From NCBI GenBank assembly GCA_030737835.1, contig CM060849.1, positions 20,010,074-20,074,073 on the forward strand: a stretch of 64,000 bases of DNA, read 5' to 3'. Both the position numbers and the translations under genes were made by a program. The notes under the pieces were generated by a model. It was given only the letters and a program-made list of their open reading frames with translations, ran no database searches and was not told where the DNA came from. The stretch is from Acorus gramineus. Its lineage: Eukaryota; Streptophyta; Magnoliopsida; Acorales; Acoraceae. Position 1 is the stretch's first letter, and each line of letters begins with the position of its first letter. Positions 46,571 through 57,615 of this stretch are shown here, in pieces.

Positions 46571-48440
46571 TCACATCACAGACATTGACATTATTTGATG
46601 TGCAAGACCAGGATCTTGCTCGAATAATTCTCTCAGGTTGTTCTCGATCTCTGCCAACTGCTTCTCCAAATATTCTTTAGAAGTCTGCAGCAAATGAAGA
46701 TGTAAATGAGAACGTGTTCCTAAAATGTTCTGCATAACAGCGTGTGATTAGGAAATAAGCACAGAAAAGTGGAAATAAACCTGCAATGAGGTTATAGCAG
46801 TCTCGCTATCCTTGAGCTTCTGCTCTTGCTCATTCACTAAGATTGATTTTGGCTCTAAAACAAACCTGTCCATCATCACAACAAAGGAAATGAGTTCTAT
46901 GGATAAGAAAAAGTTGAACCCATTTATTGGATTTCTAAATGATATCAACTTCCTTGTAGAAGAATATATCTTCACATGCAGAGACTCACACTTTTCCTGC
47001 ATGGCAACAAAGATGACATCATTGGATGAAAGAAATTCTAATTACACATTCATAATTGAAAAAAAATAATTAAGAAGCACAGTAAAGAAGAAAGGTATCA
47101 CATATGGCATTTCATATCTTGAAAATTAAAGATTCAGTTCATCCAATAAAAAAAATCATTCACTTAATGTCATAAAATGTTGTGTGGAAATCTACCAAAT
47201 ATTTTAATATGGTTCCATAGCCCAATATTAACCCTCTACCATATTTTACACATGAAGGAAGGAAATGAGTAGAAATGAACATCCAGAGAGAAGTCTAAGA
47301 CTCAAAACTATTTCCATACCAATGGATTTATATGTGTTTGTATCCTCAGGTAGTTGTCTCAATTCCTCCAACGTTAAGAAAGCACGTTTTTTGTCTGCTT
47401 CTTTACCACGAATTTGATTCTGCACCTGAAAACCGAACAATATTCATTAAGAAAACCCACAAAACAATAAGAATATAGTTATTTACTAACACTTTTCTTC
47501 AAAGTTCTTCTTAAAAGAAACACTTTTCTTCAACTCACTTAGGAGAAGGCATTCTTGTGATTGTCTGGTTTGCCAGTTCATTGTGATAAGAATGTAGAAA
47601 AGGGAGGGAGGGGAATATTTGTATCATACTATATGAAATTCAGTGTTAGTGTGAGTGTCATCAAAGTCATAATAAACAAACATGTTGATAAGATTCACAT
47701 CAAAGATCTAAAGAGCAAATGACAATTGAAGATGACCGCTATTAAAACCCCACATTAATTCTCAAATGAACCTCCCAGCTAAAGCATAGTTCCAAGCATA
47801 GATCTTATGAAGAAATTACCCACAAAAACCAAATGTTCTAGCTCATATATCCTAAAGATATTTTACTATCAGACCATTGATCTATTCTGAAGGCTAAAAA
47901 TCTCATAAAACTTATTAGAAGTAAATGACCCCATGTTCATGTGCACTGCACTATGGCTGTTAAACCAAGGAGTGACGCTTTCAAGCAATCCATAAACCCT
48001 TCTCAATATCAAATCTTAAAACTCTTCTCGACCTTTCTTGAGAAGCAAAAGCTCTTTCCTTTTCCCCCCCTTTGTATTCACCTTTTAGGGTTTCAAATCC
48101 ATCGCACACAAAAACACACAAAAAAGTACTTGTTTTTTTCTACACAGTTTGAAGCGCAATCGATTTAAACAGAAACTCTCCAAAACGCGATATATTGATC
48201 AGAAAAATCCTCGAAGAGATCACTGATCTGCGACGGAACTGAACGAGTGGGAGACAAACCTGCTTCAATTTCCCAGTGGTTTCAATCATACGTCCCTGGA
48301 GCTCCATGAACGCCTGCGATACATAAGACAAACCCATCGCGTGAGCAACGGCCGGGACCGCCGCTTTTGTGGGGGGAAAGAATGAGAAGAATATGAGGAT
48401 CTCTTACAGCTCTGCTCGCTTCTTCCGCCTTCCCTGACAT
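46571..48440 (-). CDS. PFD1: Prefoldin subunit 1
   Basis: Six exons (48408-48440, 48260-48313, 47320-47425, 46990-46996, 46781-46865, 46571-46684) join in frame to 132 residues, as expected for a beta-type prefoldin subunit (about 120-130). Residues: MSGKAEEASRA, FMELQGRMIETTGKLKQVQN (first coiled-coil helix), LTLEELRQLPEDTNTYKSIG and FVLEPKSILV (beta hairpins), then KLKDSETAITSLQTSKEYL and LAEIENNLRELF (second helix). Prefoldin is a cytosolic six-subunit jellyfish-shaped chaperone that hands nascent actin and tubulin to the CCT chaperonin; in plants it affects microtubules and has nuclear roles through DELLA proteins. Exon 4 is only 7 nt (GAAAAGT) and is required to keep frame and the G-K-V-F-V-L-E-P block. 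Same strand as ARPC3, 717 bases downstream of it. Confidence 0.95.
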
Positions 48441-49157
48441 TCTGCTTCAATCAGATGCTCACGAGTCCACCAAAACCCTAAAAAAAAAATTAAAACCTTC
48501 GAAGAGCAACAAAGAAGATCACGAAAAACGAAACTGTTTTTCTTCTTTTTCTCTGTGGTTTTATTGTATTTACCAAATTACCCTTGCTGAATAGAGTTAA
48601 TACTAACATGGGACAGCAACTACGTGTGGGAGTGGGCCGGGTAGACCAGGTGGGATTTACCGTGCCTGGCCCATTAAAAGTTGGGCTTCAACTACAACTG
48701 TTGCAGTGTAGCTTGAACTTTGCAAGCCTGTGCACAGTAACTCAGTATATGAAATATTTAGTGGAATATATATTTTGCTGTGTCAATTATTTACTCAATT
48801 AAGGAAAAGAAGAGGATGCATTCAATTCATTCGAGTATATACTTCACTCTTTGAAAAAGCACGTAGTGTATTAAACAAATATACACTTATAAAAAGATTC
48901 AAAACACATAACTGCAAGAATGATTTAAGTGTAACATTTTCCCAAATGTAAAACACATAAATACATTACATTAAAGCCCTAGATTTTTAACAAAAGATTC
49001 CAATAGGAGTTATTTAAACAGAATTTTTGTTTAAATGAATGAGCAATACTTTCACAACTTTCAACAACATTTCAAACACACCAAACTTTGCTGAATCACA
49101 ATTGAATACATGCAGCTTGATCAGCTGACTTGGCTCCTTTAAATTACAGACAGCTAC
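48441..49157. other. Interval between ARPC3 stop and PFD1 start
   Basis: Contains the PFD1 promoter and leader and the ARPC3 3' flank. No TATA box stands out and no repeat was seen. Confidence 0.5.
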
Positions 49158-51510
49158 TTAAGGGACTATGATGTTCATGAACTTGCGCTTTGCAAACGCC
49201 AGCCACCATTTGTTCGGAGTTCCATTAGGCCTGTAAGCGCAGCCCAACAATCTCCCACTAGTTTCCTCCCTTATCTGCTTCAAATAATTTCTGAACAGTT
49301 CTGCATTCAAACACAACAGGTTATCTTTAGATCACATGACAACTGCAAAACATTTGCTATTCCATCATATCGAAACTCATACAGGAAGTTTGCAAATATG
49401 ATCCCAGAGGTTCCTCTTCAAGATCATAAGTTAATAAAATCTCTTCCAACTTGGTAATTTCGTAAACTAATATAGGCGATCTGCATGCAGACCTAGAAAT
49501 TTCTAGTACACACAAGTCAAAATTTTCTTCAAAACCATGTTTGCATATCATCTGTTTAAAATTCAATATATAAAAGGACTAGAAAACATGAAGACTACCA
49601 GCTTCTTGTTGAGACTGAGGAAGTGCAAAAAGTCCAGCGAATGGGAACACCGCCTCTCCAGGGACAGGGACCTTCTCGAGTCCCAAGTTGATGATTGCTT
49701 TGGTCCCTTCAGCCAGTGTTCTACAGCCCTCAAGCCTCTTCAAGGCAATGTTGATGTAAAGTGTTAGATAGATGAGTAGTTTGTCTGCTGAGCTCTTGAT
49801 GTCAAAGTTTCTGAAGAAGACGTTCGCCCGGAAGAAAGTGATGGCTTCATCAACAATGTCGGTGCCATCTGGAAATGGTTTGCATTGCTGCCGCTCAAGC
49901 CTTGAAATTTGAAAGAACAGAGAAATATTGATTGAATAATAAAAACCAAAACAAAGGATGACCTTGATCAAATACTGGAGCAGGGCCCTTTATGTGACTT
50001 TTTAGAGGAAGAAGAGGGCACCCACAAGCTTTAGTGATACCTTCTTCATTGACAAAACTCGAATGGTAAACCTGTTATATATTTATTCATCAGAAAAGAT
50101 ATGCATCAAGATACAATTATTGGCAACAAGCAAGAATATGATTAGACGATATGTATAAATATGAGTACCCAAAGATAATCACCAATCTGATGTAGACCCA
50201 GATGATCAAATTTGCTATAGTTGCGTTTTTGGAGTATGAGCAATTGGGATTTTCAGTTCATCCATTTCACAATGTCCATTTGCAACCGCTTTCTAAATAG
50301 TCATTATGAAGATTTTGAAAGTTCATACATCAAACTTCTGGGTATATGTGGAAGAGAAACACAGTGGTGATCAACACTAAAGAAAAGACCGCATGTCAGG
50401 TAAGTCTATCAATGGATCAATACCTTTTAATACTTGTCTCCAGTCCTTAATCTTTTGGGTACACATTAGTATTTTGAATTCACATTTTTTCTAAATTCCG
50501 AGTGAAAATGGATTTTTTTTTTTTTTTTGCTAATTAACATGTATAAATATAGACACTAACTGGGATGATCTAGTGACATGTTGGGCTTCTTTCTTCTTAT
50601 CAGATATTGTAGTAAAAAGAATGCATGCATTATTTAAAATTTGAAGATTATGATTAATGTATAAGATAATTTAATTAAATTAATGTATAATACAAACATA
50701 TATATATATTTTACAAGTCGGATTTGGATACCTTTCAAGGCGAACCTTGATATCTGCATCTGCATCTTGGATATTCAAATATCAAGTAGCTTTTTATTTT
50801 TATAGATATTCTCTGAATAATTGACAGGTTTGATGTGAGGCTTGACCAAGGTCTTGTTGTATTATGGAGTCTGATTCCTATGCGTAGAGTATTATTGGTG
50901 TTTCTCAGAGTCGGACAAGCATCTCATGTTTTTCATTAGGCTTTAAGGTTTTTATTTTTATTGTAGACATGGTAAAATCTCTCAAAGATAGTAGATTGAT
51001 CTCTGATGTGTTCCATGATAAGCTTTGTAGAACCACATTAATTTTTTGTGTATTTCTTTATGATTTGGTTGATTATTCTCTAAATCTGTAAGTTCCCAAG
51101 ATCCTAAAATGGTAACGGACCACTCGAAGAACGCGAACAACAAACAAAACCTGATATCATATTAATGCTAGTTTTGTCCCATCTTAATTCTTGAAAATAA
51201 ATTCCAATTGGAATTCACAAGGATTGAGCGACAGCCCAACACAAACCCCACGCAAAAGAGTCTCATCATTCATGGAAGGAATTATGTTCAAACGTAAGTA
51301 AAAACGTTTCCCTTAGAAGCTCAATTAGATCAGAAAATAAAATTCAATTAAAAAAAAAAAAACAATTTTAAGATCCATCCACGTACTTGTATATGTAAAA
51401 TCTTTCATGCATTTCTCCAAAATCTTGAATTTAAAAAAAAAATCAGGAACACATGAATGGAGGAATCAATCGATCTAATTTTGGATTCGAAAGGGTTTCG
51501 GTCGTACCAT
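49158..51510 (-). CDS. ARPC3: ARP2/3 complex subunit 3 (ARPC3/p21-Arc)
   Basis: Four exons (51508-51510, 49963-50071, 49599-49868, 49158-49300) join in frame to 174 residues, the same length as Arabidopsis ARPC3. Exon 1 contributes only the ATG, directly followed by the donor GTACGA. Exon 2 starts VYHSSFVNEEGITKACGCPL; conserved blocks are RANVFFRNFDIKS, DKLLIYLTLYINIALKRLEG, CRTLAEGTKAIINLGLE, VPVPGE, EETSGRLLG, NGTPNKWWLAFAKRKFMN. ARPC3 is a structural subunit of the seven-member ARP2/3 complex that nucleates branched actin under control of SCAR/WAVE, and in plants shapes trichomes and pavement cells. Intron 1 is 1.4 kb, much longer than the rest. The acceptor of exon 3 was chosen as TTTCCAG/ATGG because it restores DGTDIVDEAI; nearer AGs would add foreign sequence. 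Confidence 0.95.
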
Positions 51511-51969
51511 TTCGAGCTCTCCCGCCGCACGATCCGTCAGTATCGGCGCGACCACGGATCCGACTCGATTTGGCGGAGGATCTAAGAGAGTTTCGCGAAA
51601 AGATGAAATAATAAAACTCAATAGAGAGAAGAGATTCGAAGATCTGACGAGTTGGTGTTCTTTTGGGTTTTTTTTTTTTTTTTCCTTTTCTGTTGTATCG
51701 TCTTCTTTCCCCCCTTTAAGCGAATGGTAAAGTAGACGCGCACAAGAGGTGTCGTCATATGTATGGACGGAAAATGAACCGGATGAATACACGTATTAAC
51801 GAGGTACATATTTACTTTAAAAAAATTTATATTTATAAATATATCTATATAATTTATTTAAGTATGTGCTTCATTAAATAATGTATATTATTTTTAAAAA
51901 ATTTAAAATATTTATAGATCGGAAATGAGGCTGGAAAAGAGGTTCTACCTAACATGATCCTAACTTTTA
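51511..51969. promoter_or_regulatory. ARPC3 leader and upstream region
   Basis: On the minus strand this is the 5' leader and proximal promoter of ARPC3. A T-run at 51669-51683 appears as an A-run in the leader. No TATA box is obvious. The region ends where the MITE cluster begins. Confidence 0.4.
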
Positions 51970-52201
51970 GGGTCTGTTTAAAAACACTTATAAAAAATAA
52001 GATTTTAATAAAGTGGTTTAAATAGAATTGATTTCTCGAAAGCGAATTTTTTTCGTTTTTTAAAAATCAATCTTTTTGCACTAAAAGCTGAAAGTATCTT
52101 TTTAATTAAGTCAGCTTTTTAAAATGTGTTTGACAACATTTTTTAACTTTCTGCTTGATTAAAAGCATAATCACTTTAAATAAGTGGAACCAAACAGGAC
52201 C
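51970..52201. mobile_element. Tourist-like MITE (family D), copy 2
   Basis: 232 bp, flanked by TTA at 51967-51969 and 52202-52204, with termini GGGTCTGTTTAAAAACAC and inverted GGTCCTGTTTGGTTCCAC. Collinear with 32251-32485 at nearly the same length. Confidence 0.8.
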
Positions 52202-52211
52202 TTAGTCTTAT

Positions 52212-52566
52212 TTGTGGTGTGTTTGTACATTATGGAAAGTGAAAAGAAAGTGAAGGAAAATAAAAATTTTCTCTTTCATTATTCAAAAAGTTAGTGTTTG
52301 TACATAACATGAAAAAGAAAAAAACTTCCGTCACTTTCATCTCATATTTTGTCTTATTAGGAAACGTGAAAAAAAATTTCGCTTTCGCATATGTGAGAAT
52401 TTGAGAAAGTTATTAAAAAATTATTTTACAACTTTTCAGTATATACACAAACATCATAAAAATTACACAAAAAAAAATATTTTTTATTTTTCATCACTTT
52501 CATTTGACCAAAATTTCATCACTTTTTTTCATTTCCTCTTTCAATTCCCGTACAAACACACTACAA
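52212..52566. mobile_element. Inverted-repeat MITE (family E), copy 1
   Basis: Left end GTGGTGTGTTTGTACATT and inverted right end TGTAGTGTGTTTGTACGGG, followed on both sides by GAAAG/GTGA-rich words. The same ends and interior occur at 62099-62404. It starts about 8 bases after the family-D element. Confidence 0.65.
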
Positions 52567-52871
52567 TTTTCATTTTATATTATCGATACATTCATGTCAA
52601 ATGTGACTGTAAATATGTTCAAGCCTTGTTTGGCTCTTGTTTGGTGAATTTCTTGTTTGAAAAATTTTAAAAATCCAATTACATATCTAAACACATTTTC
52701 ACAATCCAGTTTTTTGAAACATTTACTAAACAAGGATTTTAAAACGATGTCTTTGAAACATGAGATGTTTAAAAATATTAATGTTTCAATCATACATCCA
52801 AACATATTCTAAAAATAGGATTGATGGTAACAATATAAAAAAAAATTGTGATTTTTAAATCACACAACTAC

Positions 52872-53374
52872 TAGGAGTGGTAAACGAGCAGTACGAGCAA
52901 AGTTTTAACATATTCAATATCGACTCGTTTAGTATCAAACTCTGCTCGGGCTCGGCTCGATTCGGGATCGAGCTAAATTTCGTGTTCAAACTCAACTCGT
53001 TCGGCTCGTGAAAAGTTCGGTTGAAGTTCGGCTTGGCTCGTTTGTTAAACAAGTCAAGCCGAAACTCGAACCAAGGCTCGGTTTAAGCTCGTTTAGCTTA
53101 AAAAACCTTATTTAGCATTTGAAAAGTCATATTTCATAAATCACAACACCTTATACATGTAAAAATAACATAAGCTCGGGCTCGAGTTCTGTTCAGGCTC
53201 AACTCGATTTTTTTTTACCCCTTTTTATTTTAAATAATGAGTTCGTACAGGTTCTGATTCGACTCATTTACAAACTGAGCTTTAAAAAATATTCAACATC
53301 GACTCATTTGTCTAAACGAACGAGTCTGAACGACCTTTAACCAAGCTGAGTCTAAGCTCGTTTACCACCCCCTA
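52872..53374. mobile_element. hAT-type non-autonomous transposon
   Basis: 503 bp with termini TAGGAGTGGTAAACGAGC and inverted TAGGGGGTGGTAAACGAGC. Flanked by ACAACTAC (52864-52871) and ACAACTAT (53375-53382), an 8-base target duplication with one difference, as hAT elements make. The body is rich in GCTCGGCTCG/CGAGC words. No transposase. Confidence 0.85.
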
Positions 53375-53382
53375 ACAACTAT

Positions 53383-54126
53383 ATATGTAAAATCAAATGG
53401 GAGATAAGGGTGTCATCCCCTTGCCTAGTAGACTGCTCCTTTACGGGGCGAGGTGGGCTTCTTTATTTTGCTTTATTTCTCTTTGTTTTTCTTGTCAGTG
53501 TCTTATTTATTCAGACTTTATTCCTTGTTATAATACAAATTGATGAAATAATTTCTATCTTTTCTTATATAAAAAAATAGAATTAAAAGCATGTGAAAAA
53601 CCAGTTCACAACGTGCAACTAATCTTTGCACACTTCACAATTTTAATCAGAAAACTACATCTAATTTATAGAATTGTTTTATTTTAATTCATTTTGACAT
53701 TCTTCATTTCAAAACTTGTCATTTAGCTTATCAATTCCACTAATAAATTAACGCAGTGTTTTTTTTTTTATTTTAACATTCAATTGAAGCACCTCAGTGT
53801 TTCAATTAATCCACACAAAAACACTAGTGACCTATATTATAGGCACTTGCCTTAAAACTGATGTCTTAAATAGTGCAGACTTTACCCATTCAAAATTTAT
53901 CCTTTAAATATAACGGTAAAAATTATTAAATACTACTTTTTATTTAGTGTCCACTCATATATCATATTGTTATTTTTTAGTAGAAATTATATCACATATT
54001 ATATATTTAGGTTTTGTTTGGGTCCAAGTTTAGGTTAATTTTTGAAAGCTAAAAATGCTCTTATCCAACATACATTTTTATAATTTAATTTTTAAAATCA
54101 CCATGTTCCCTTTTTAGACAAAAAAA
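53383..54126. other. Intergenic, no gene seen
   Basis: AT-rich. The GC-richer stretch 53400-53560 (TTTACGGGGCGAGGTGGGC) looks like old transposon sequence but lacks defined ends. Confidence 0.45.
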
Positions 54127-54401
54127 GGGATTTTTAATTTTAAGTCCCCACAAACCATCATATTTAGTGATCGATCCCTCCCTTCTTCGTATTTAGGTTT
54201 TAGTCCTCAGATTTAAATAATAGTTCCTTTTTAGTCCTTGAGAGGGACCTATCCATAAATTATTTAATTTACTTTTTAGTCTCTGTGAGGGACCTATCCA
54301 TAAATTATCCTTTAAATCGGGGGACTAAAATCTAAATATGAAAAATAGAGAGATCGATCACTAAATATGATGGTTTGTGAGGACTTAAAAATAAAAATCC
54401 C
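54127..54401. mobile_element. Long-arm hairpin MITE
   Basis: 275 bp consisting almost wholly of an inverted repeat with arms of about 95 bases: both arms read GGGATTTTTAATTTTAAGTC or nearly so, then ACAAACCATCATATTTAGTG and ATCGATC. A seven-A run flanks each side and may be the target copy. Between the arms GAGGGACCTATCCATAAATT occurs twice in direct order. Transcribed, it would fold to a near-perfect stem, a possible small-RNA source. Confidence 0.75.
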
Positions 54402-55764
54402 AAAAAAATATATTATGATTTAAAATCTAATAAAACGATGACTTTAAAAAGCTGAATTTAATAATATAAGATTTTAAAAATCTTAACGTTTGAATTTTAC
54501 ATCCAAACACTAACACTAAGTTGATTTCTCAAAAACAAATGTAAAATTTCATAACATAATTTATTTCATTCATAATGCGACCCCAATTTAGTGATAATCT
54601 ATTCTCCAAATGCGCTCCCCACAAATCAATCACACTCGATATTCCTAAGATATCCCAATACAATATGACATGATAACATTATTTAAAAGTAAGGGATATC
54701 CACATCCGGCTATAAATAACTTCGATTTTCACATGGACGGTTTTGCTTCCCATTATAATATGATTTTATGATATCAATCATTTACAGTTAATTTTAAATT
54801 ATAATAAAAACATTAGTATTTAAGAATGTTATATCTGAAAATTCCGTCTAACTCACAGAAATTTCTTCATAAAATTAACTACCTCTAAATTTACTTCTCA
54901 CATAAAAAAAAACATTCATATTTAATTTTAAAAAAACTTTATCATCTTTTTAATTAGTAAAATATTCTTTTCCAACACTTAAATATCCTTATATAATAAA
55001 AAAAATACCCTAAAAAGATACTTTTGGTATTTATAAATGAAGGATACTTTTAAAACTTATTTATAGAATATTCTCTTAAATATTCTATTGAAAGTGATTT
55101 TAGAGAGGGATTTTACGTGCAAAATATACAAACCAAAAGGTTTCTTTAAATATAAACAATTCCCCAACAGTGATTTTAAAAGGAAAATATTATACAACCA
55201 TTTTTCATTGATATTTTTTTTATGAAGTGAACAAGTTATAGATATTTTAAAACAAAAAATATATAATAGAGTAAATCAATACATATTTTTTAATATACTT
55301 TTCATATACAGAAACTGTCTATAAATTAAGAAGAGCACCTTCCGTTTCATTCAAAAAGAAACTGTCTATAAATGTTACTGCAGAACTGTCCAAGCCTATC
55401 AAAAGCCATTAAAAAATAACCCCACTTTAATTATAGAGGGAACAGAAGGCACTGATTGGATAAGATCAACATGTGGCCCCCTCAAAAGGAAAAAAAAAAA
55501 AAAAGGTACCTAATCAAAACCTTATCTCCAACAGTATTTTAGATTTTCCCCCAAAATATAATAAACCATGCGATTTCCATGCTCTTGCTTTAAGGACAAT
55601 ACACAACAGACAAACCCCACAAAAAAAATTAAAAAATTGATCAAAATGTATGATAATTAAACCCATTAATTGCCTTTCATTTCAGTTACTATCCCCAAAA
55701 AATAGAGGAACAAAGGAAAAAAAAAAAAAAAAACTAAAAAAAAGTGTTTTTTTTTTTTTTTTTT
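54402..55764. other. Intergenic, no gene seen
   Basis: Very AT-rich, ending in the 3' flank of the OXS3-like gene with several A and T runs. Nothing else supportable. Confidence 0.55.
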
Positions 55765-56665
55765 TCAGGCATGTTGTAGATCAGACAGAGAGAAAGACCT
55801 CGCATTGGATCTAAAGGTCTTGAATTGCTGTCTATGTTGATGTAGAGGAGGCAATGGAGATGTGCAGTCTCTCCTCTCTTCCTCATCTTCCTCCACCAAT
55901 GGAAGATCAGACCTTCTAAAGGTGGACATGTTGAGTGAACAATACGAAGTAGTCCTTCTCGACAGAGACACCTTACAAGCCATCAAAATCCTCCTCCGCT
56001 TGTTGAACGGGTTCTCAGGCTTCGCCAGATCCTTCGCCGTCGCCGCATCCGACAGACTCGCGAAGGACTTCGATTTCCCCGAAAAGCAATTCGACAAACC
56101 CTTCCTGAACAATCGCATCAAAATCCAATTTTTTAGAACGGAAACTGTGAATCTGTGTTCAATAAGAGATACCCACTTCGGAATTTGTTTGAAATCGAAC
56201 AAATTAACCCCAATTCAAGAAAGAATCAGAGATGCCCAAACCGGATTTTGTTGAAATCAAGCAAAACAAAGAGCACCCAAAGAAGAAAAACAAAACTCAC
56301 TTGATGGGGAGAGAGTCTTCCAACGAATCGAGACAACCCAAAGGCCCCTCCTTTAGCCGGCTCTGGACCTCCCCTTCTCCGTCGCCGTCTCCGTCTCCGT
56401 CTCCGTCTCCATCCTCCGCCGCCGACAGAGAACCGTCTCCGATCGATGAAGAACTCTCCGAGCAATCATCGATGGAAAAATTGGTACCCAAACAGAACCC
56501 ATTCCGATCCCTTCCCTCCTCCCTCTCCTTCCTCTTCCCCTCGTTCAGGAAGGCCGCCGCCACCGCCGGGTGAGCCGGCAGAGGCGGCAGCGCCGCCTCC
56601 CTGGGCGGATTGAGACCAAGAGTGGGTCCCGGAACCACCACATCCACCGCACTATCGAAAACCAT
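55765..56665 (-). CDS. OXS3-like (OXIDATIVE STRESS 3 family) protein
   Basis: Two exons, 56301-56665 and 55765-56104, join in frame to 234 residues. The diagnostic family block spans the junction: KKGLSNCFSGKSKSFASLSD, then DLAKPENPFNKRRRILMAC, resembling GLSKFYSGKSKSF..LAKPENPYNKKRK of Arabidopsis OXS3. The N-terminal half has a hydrophobic start (MVFDSAVDVVVPGPTLGLNP), a Ser-rich patch SSSSIGDGS and an Asp-Gly run of about 12 residues coded by a hexanucleotide repeat. The tail is basic and Ser-rich (TFRSNARSFSLSDL). OXS3-family proteins are small nuclear, chromatin-linked factors that raise tolerance to heavy metals and oxidants and modulate ABA responses; the biochemical function is unsettled. 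There is no other recognisable domain. Confidence 0.85.
56376..56412. repeat. CTCCGT hexanucleotide repeat in coding sequence
   Basis: About six imperfect copies of CTCCGT on the plus strand, read as GACGGA on the gene strand, encode the alternating Asp-Gly tract of the OXS3-like protein. Repeat number probably varies. Confidence 0.8.
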
Positions 56666-56674
56666 GGATGTCCC

Positions 56675-56680
<6 letters not shown>

Positions 56681-56707
<27 letters not shown>
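56681..56707 (-). repeat. (CT)n microsatellite in OXS3-like 5' leader
   Basis: An unbroken CT run, GA on the gene strand, ends 15 bases before the start codon, so it lies in the mRNA leader. Confidence 0.85.
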
Positions 56708-56711
<4 letters not shown>

Positions 56712-56736
56712 ATTTTTTTATTGGATTTGGATGTCT

Positions 56737-56744
56737 TTATATAC
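56737..56744 (-). promoter_or_regulatory. TATA box of the OXS3-like gene
   Basis: TATATAAA on the minus strand, 72 bases before the ATG. A start about 30 bases downstream would leave a leader made mostly of the GA run. Confidence 0.5.
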
Positions 56745-57167
56745 GGTGCATTCAACGTGACAAAAATAAAAAAAATCAGGATGAAATATATCTAATATGG
56801 CAATGATGGTTGGATAATGTTTGACAATTTTTTATTAAAGAAAATAATAAATAAAAATATAAGTAATGGAACCGCTTGTTCTTACCCGGATGTTGTGGAT
56901 TAATAACCGTTTTATTTTATCTTGACTTTTTTTTTATGTGTATGAATTTTTATTATGTTTGGTTGTACTAAAAAATGGGATACGTAAAATCTATCTAAAA
57001 AGTCAAATCAAATTGATTGGTTAACTATATTTAAATTTTTTTTTGGAAAATGGTTGATGTAAATGTATTTTTAGGTATATTCTTGACAATATAAATATGT
57101 TAGATGAAATCATATTGGGATTTTAAATTTTTATTAAGAAGTCATTAAAGTGGTTGTTGGAATTTTT
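56745..57167. other. Upstream region of the OXS3-like gene
   Basis: AT-rich, no gene and no defined element. Confidence 0.5.
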
Positions 57168-57615
57168 GGGTAAATTGAGTTTGGACCCCTAAAGTCTTTG
57201 AAACCTGTAAATACACCTTCTGAAGTTTCAAAACATGCACTTACACCCCTGCCCGTTAAATTTTCCTTTAAAATAGAGAAAAATTACGATTTTATCTATT
57301 TTAATTAAATCATTATCGTATTTTTACTTTTTAATTAACTGTTATGTGAGTTAATTCTCACAATAAATTGATTCAAATGTATTTAAAGATTTATTTATTG
57401 TAATAATTAATAATTATAAATCATATTCAAAGTAATTTGGCTCTTTTTTGGGTATTTATAAAATTAATTAAAAGGTTAAAATAATAATTTTAAAGTACTT
57501 TTGTCTCATTTTAATGAAAAATCTAACGACAAGGGATGTAAATGCATGTTTTTCAACTTCAAGGGGTGCTTCTGCATGTTTCAAAATCTTTCAGGGGTCC
57601 AAATGTGTTTTACCC
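57168..57615. mobile_element. Inverted-repeat MITE with GGGTAAA ends
   Basis: 448 bp. Left end GGGTAAATTGAGTTTGGACC, inverted right end GGGTAAAACACATTTGGACC, and the homology continues inward for about 80 bases (CTTTGAAAC, AAACATGCA, CTTACA-CCCCT). AATTTTT flanks both sides (57161-57167, 57616-57622). The ends resemble those of the element upstream of PIN2, suggesting the same Mutator-like group. Confidence 0.7.

Noticed and set aside
53400-53580. Possible LINE 3' tail
   Set aside because: No coding similarity, no poly(A) with target copies; too little to call.
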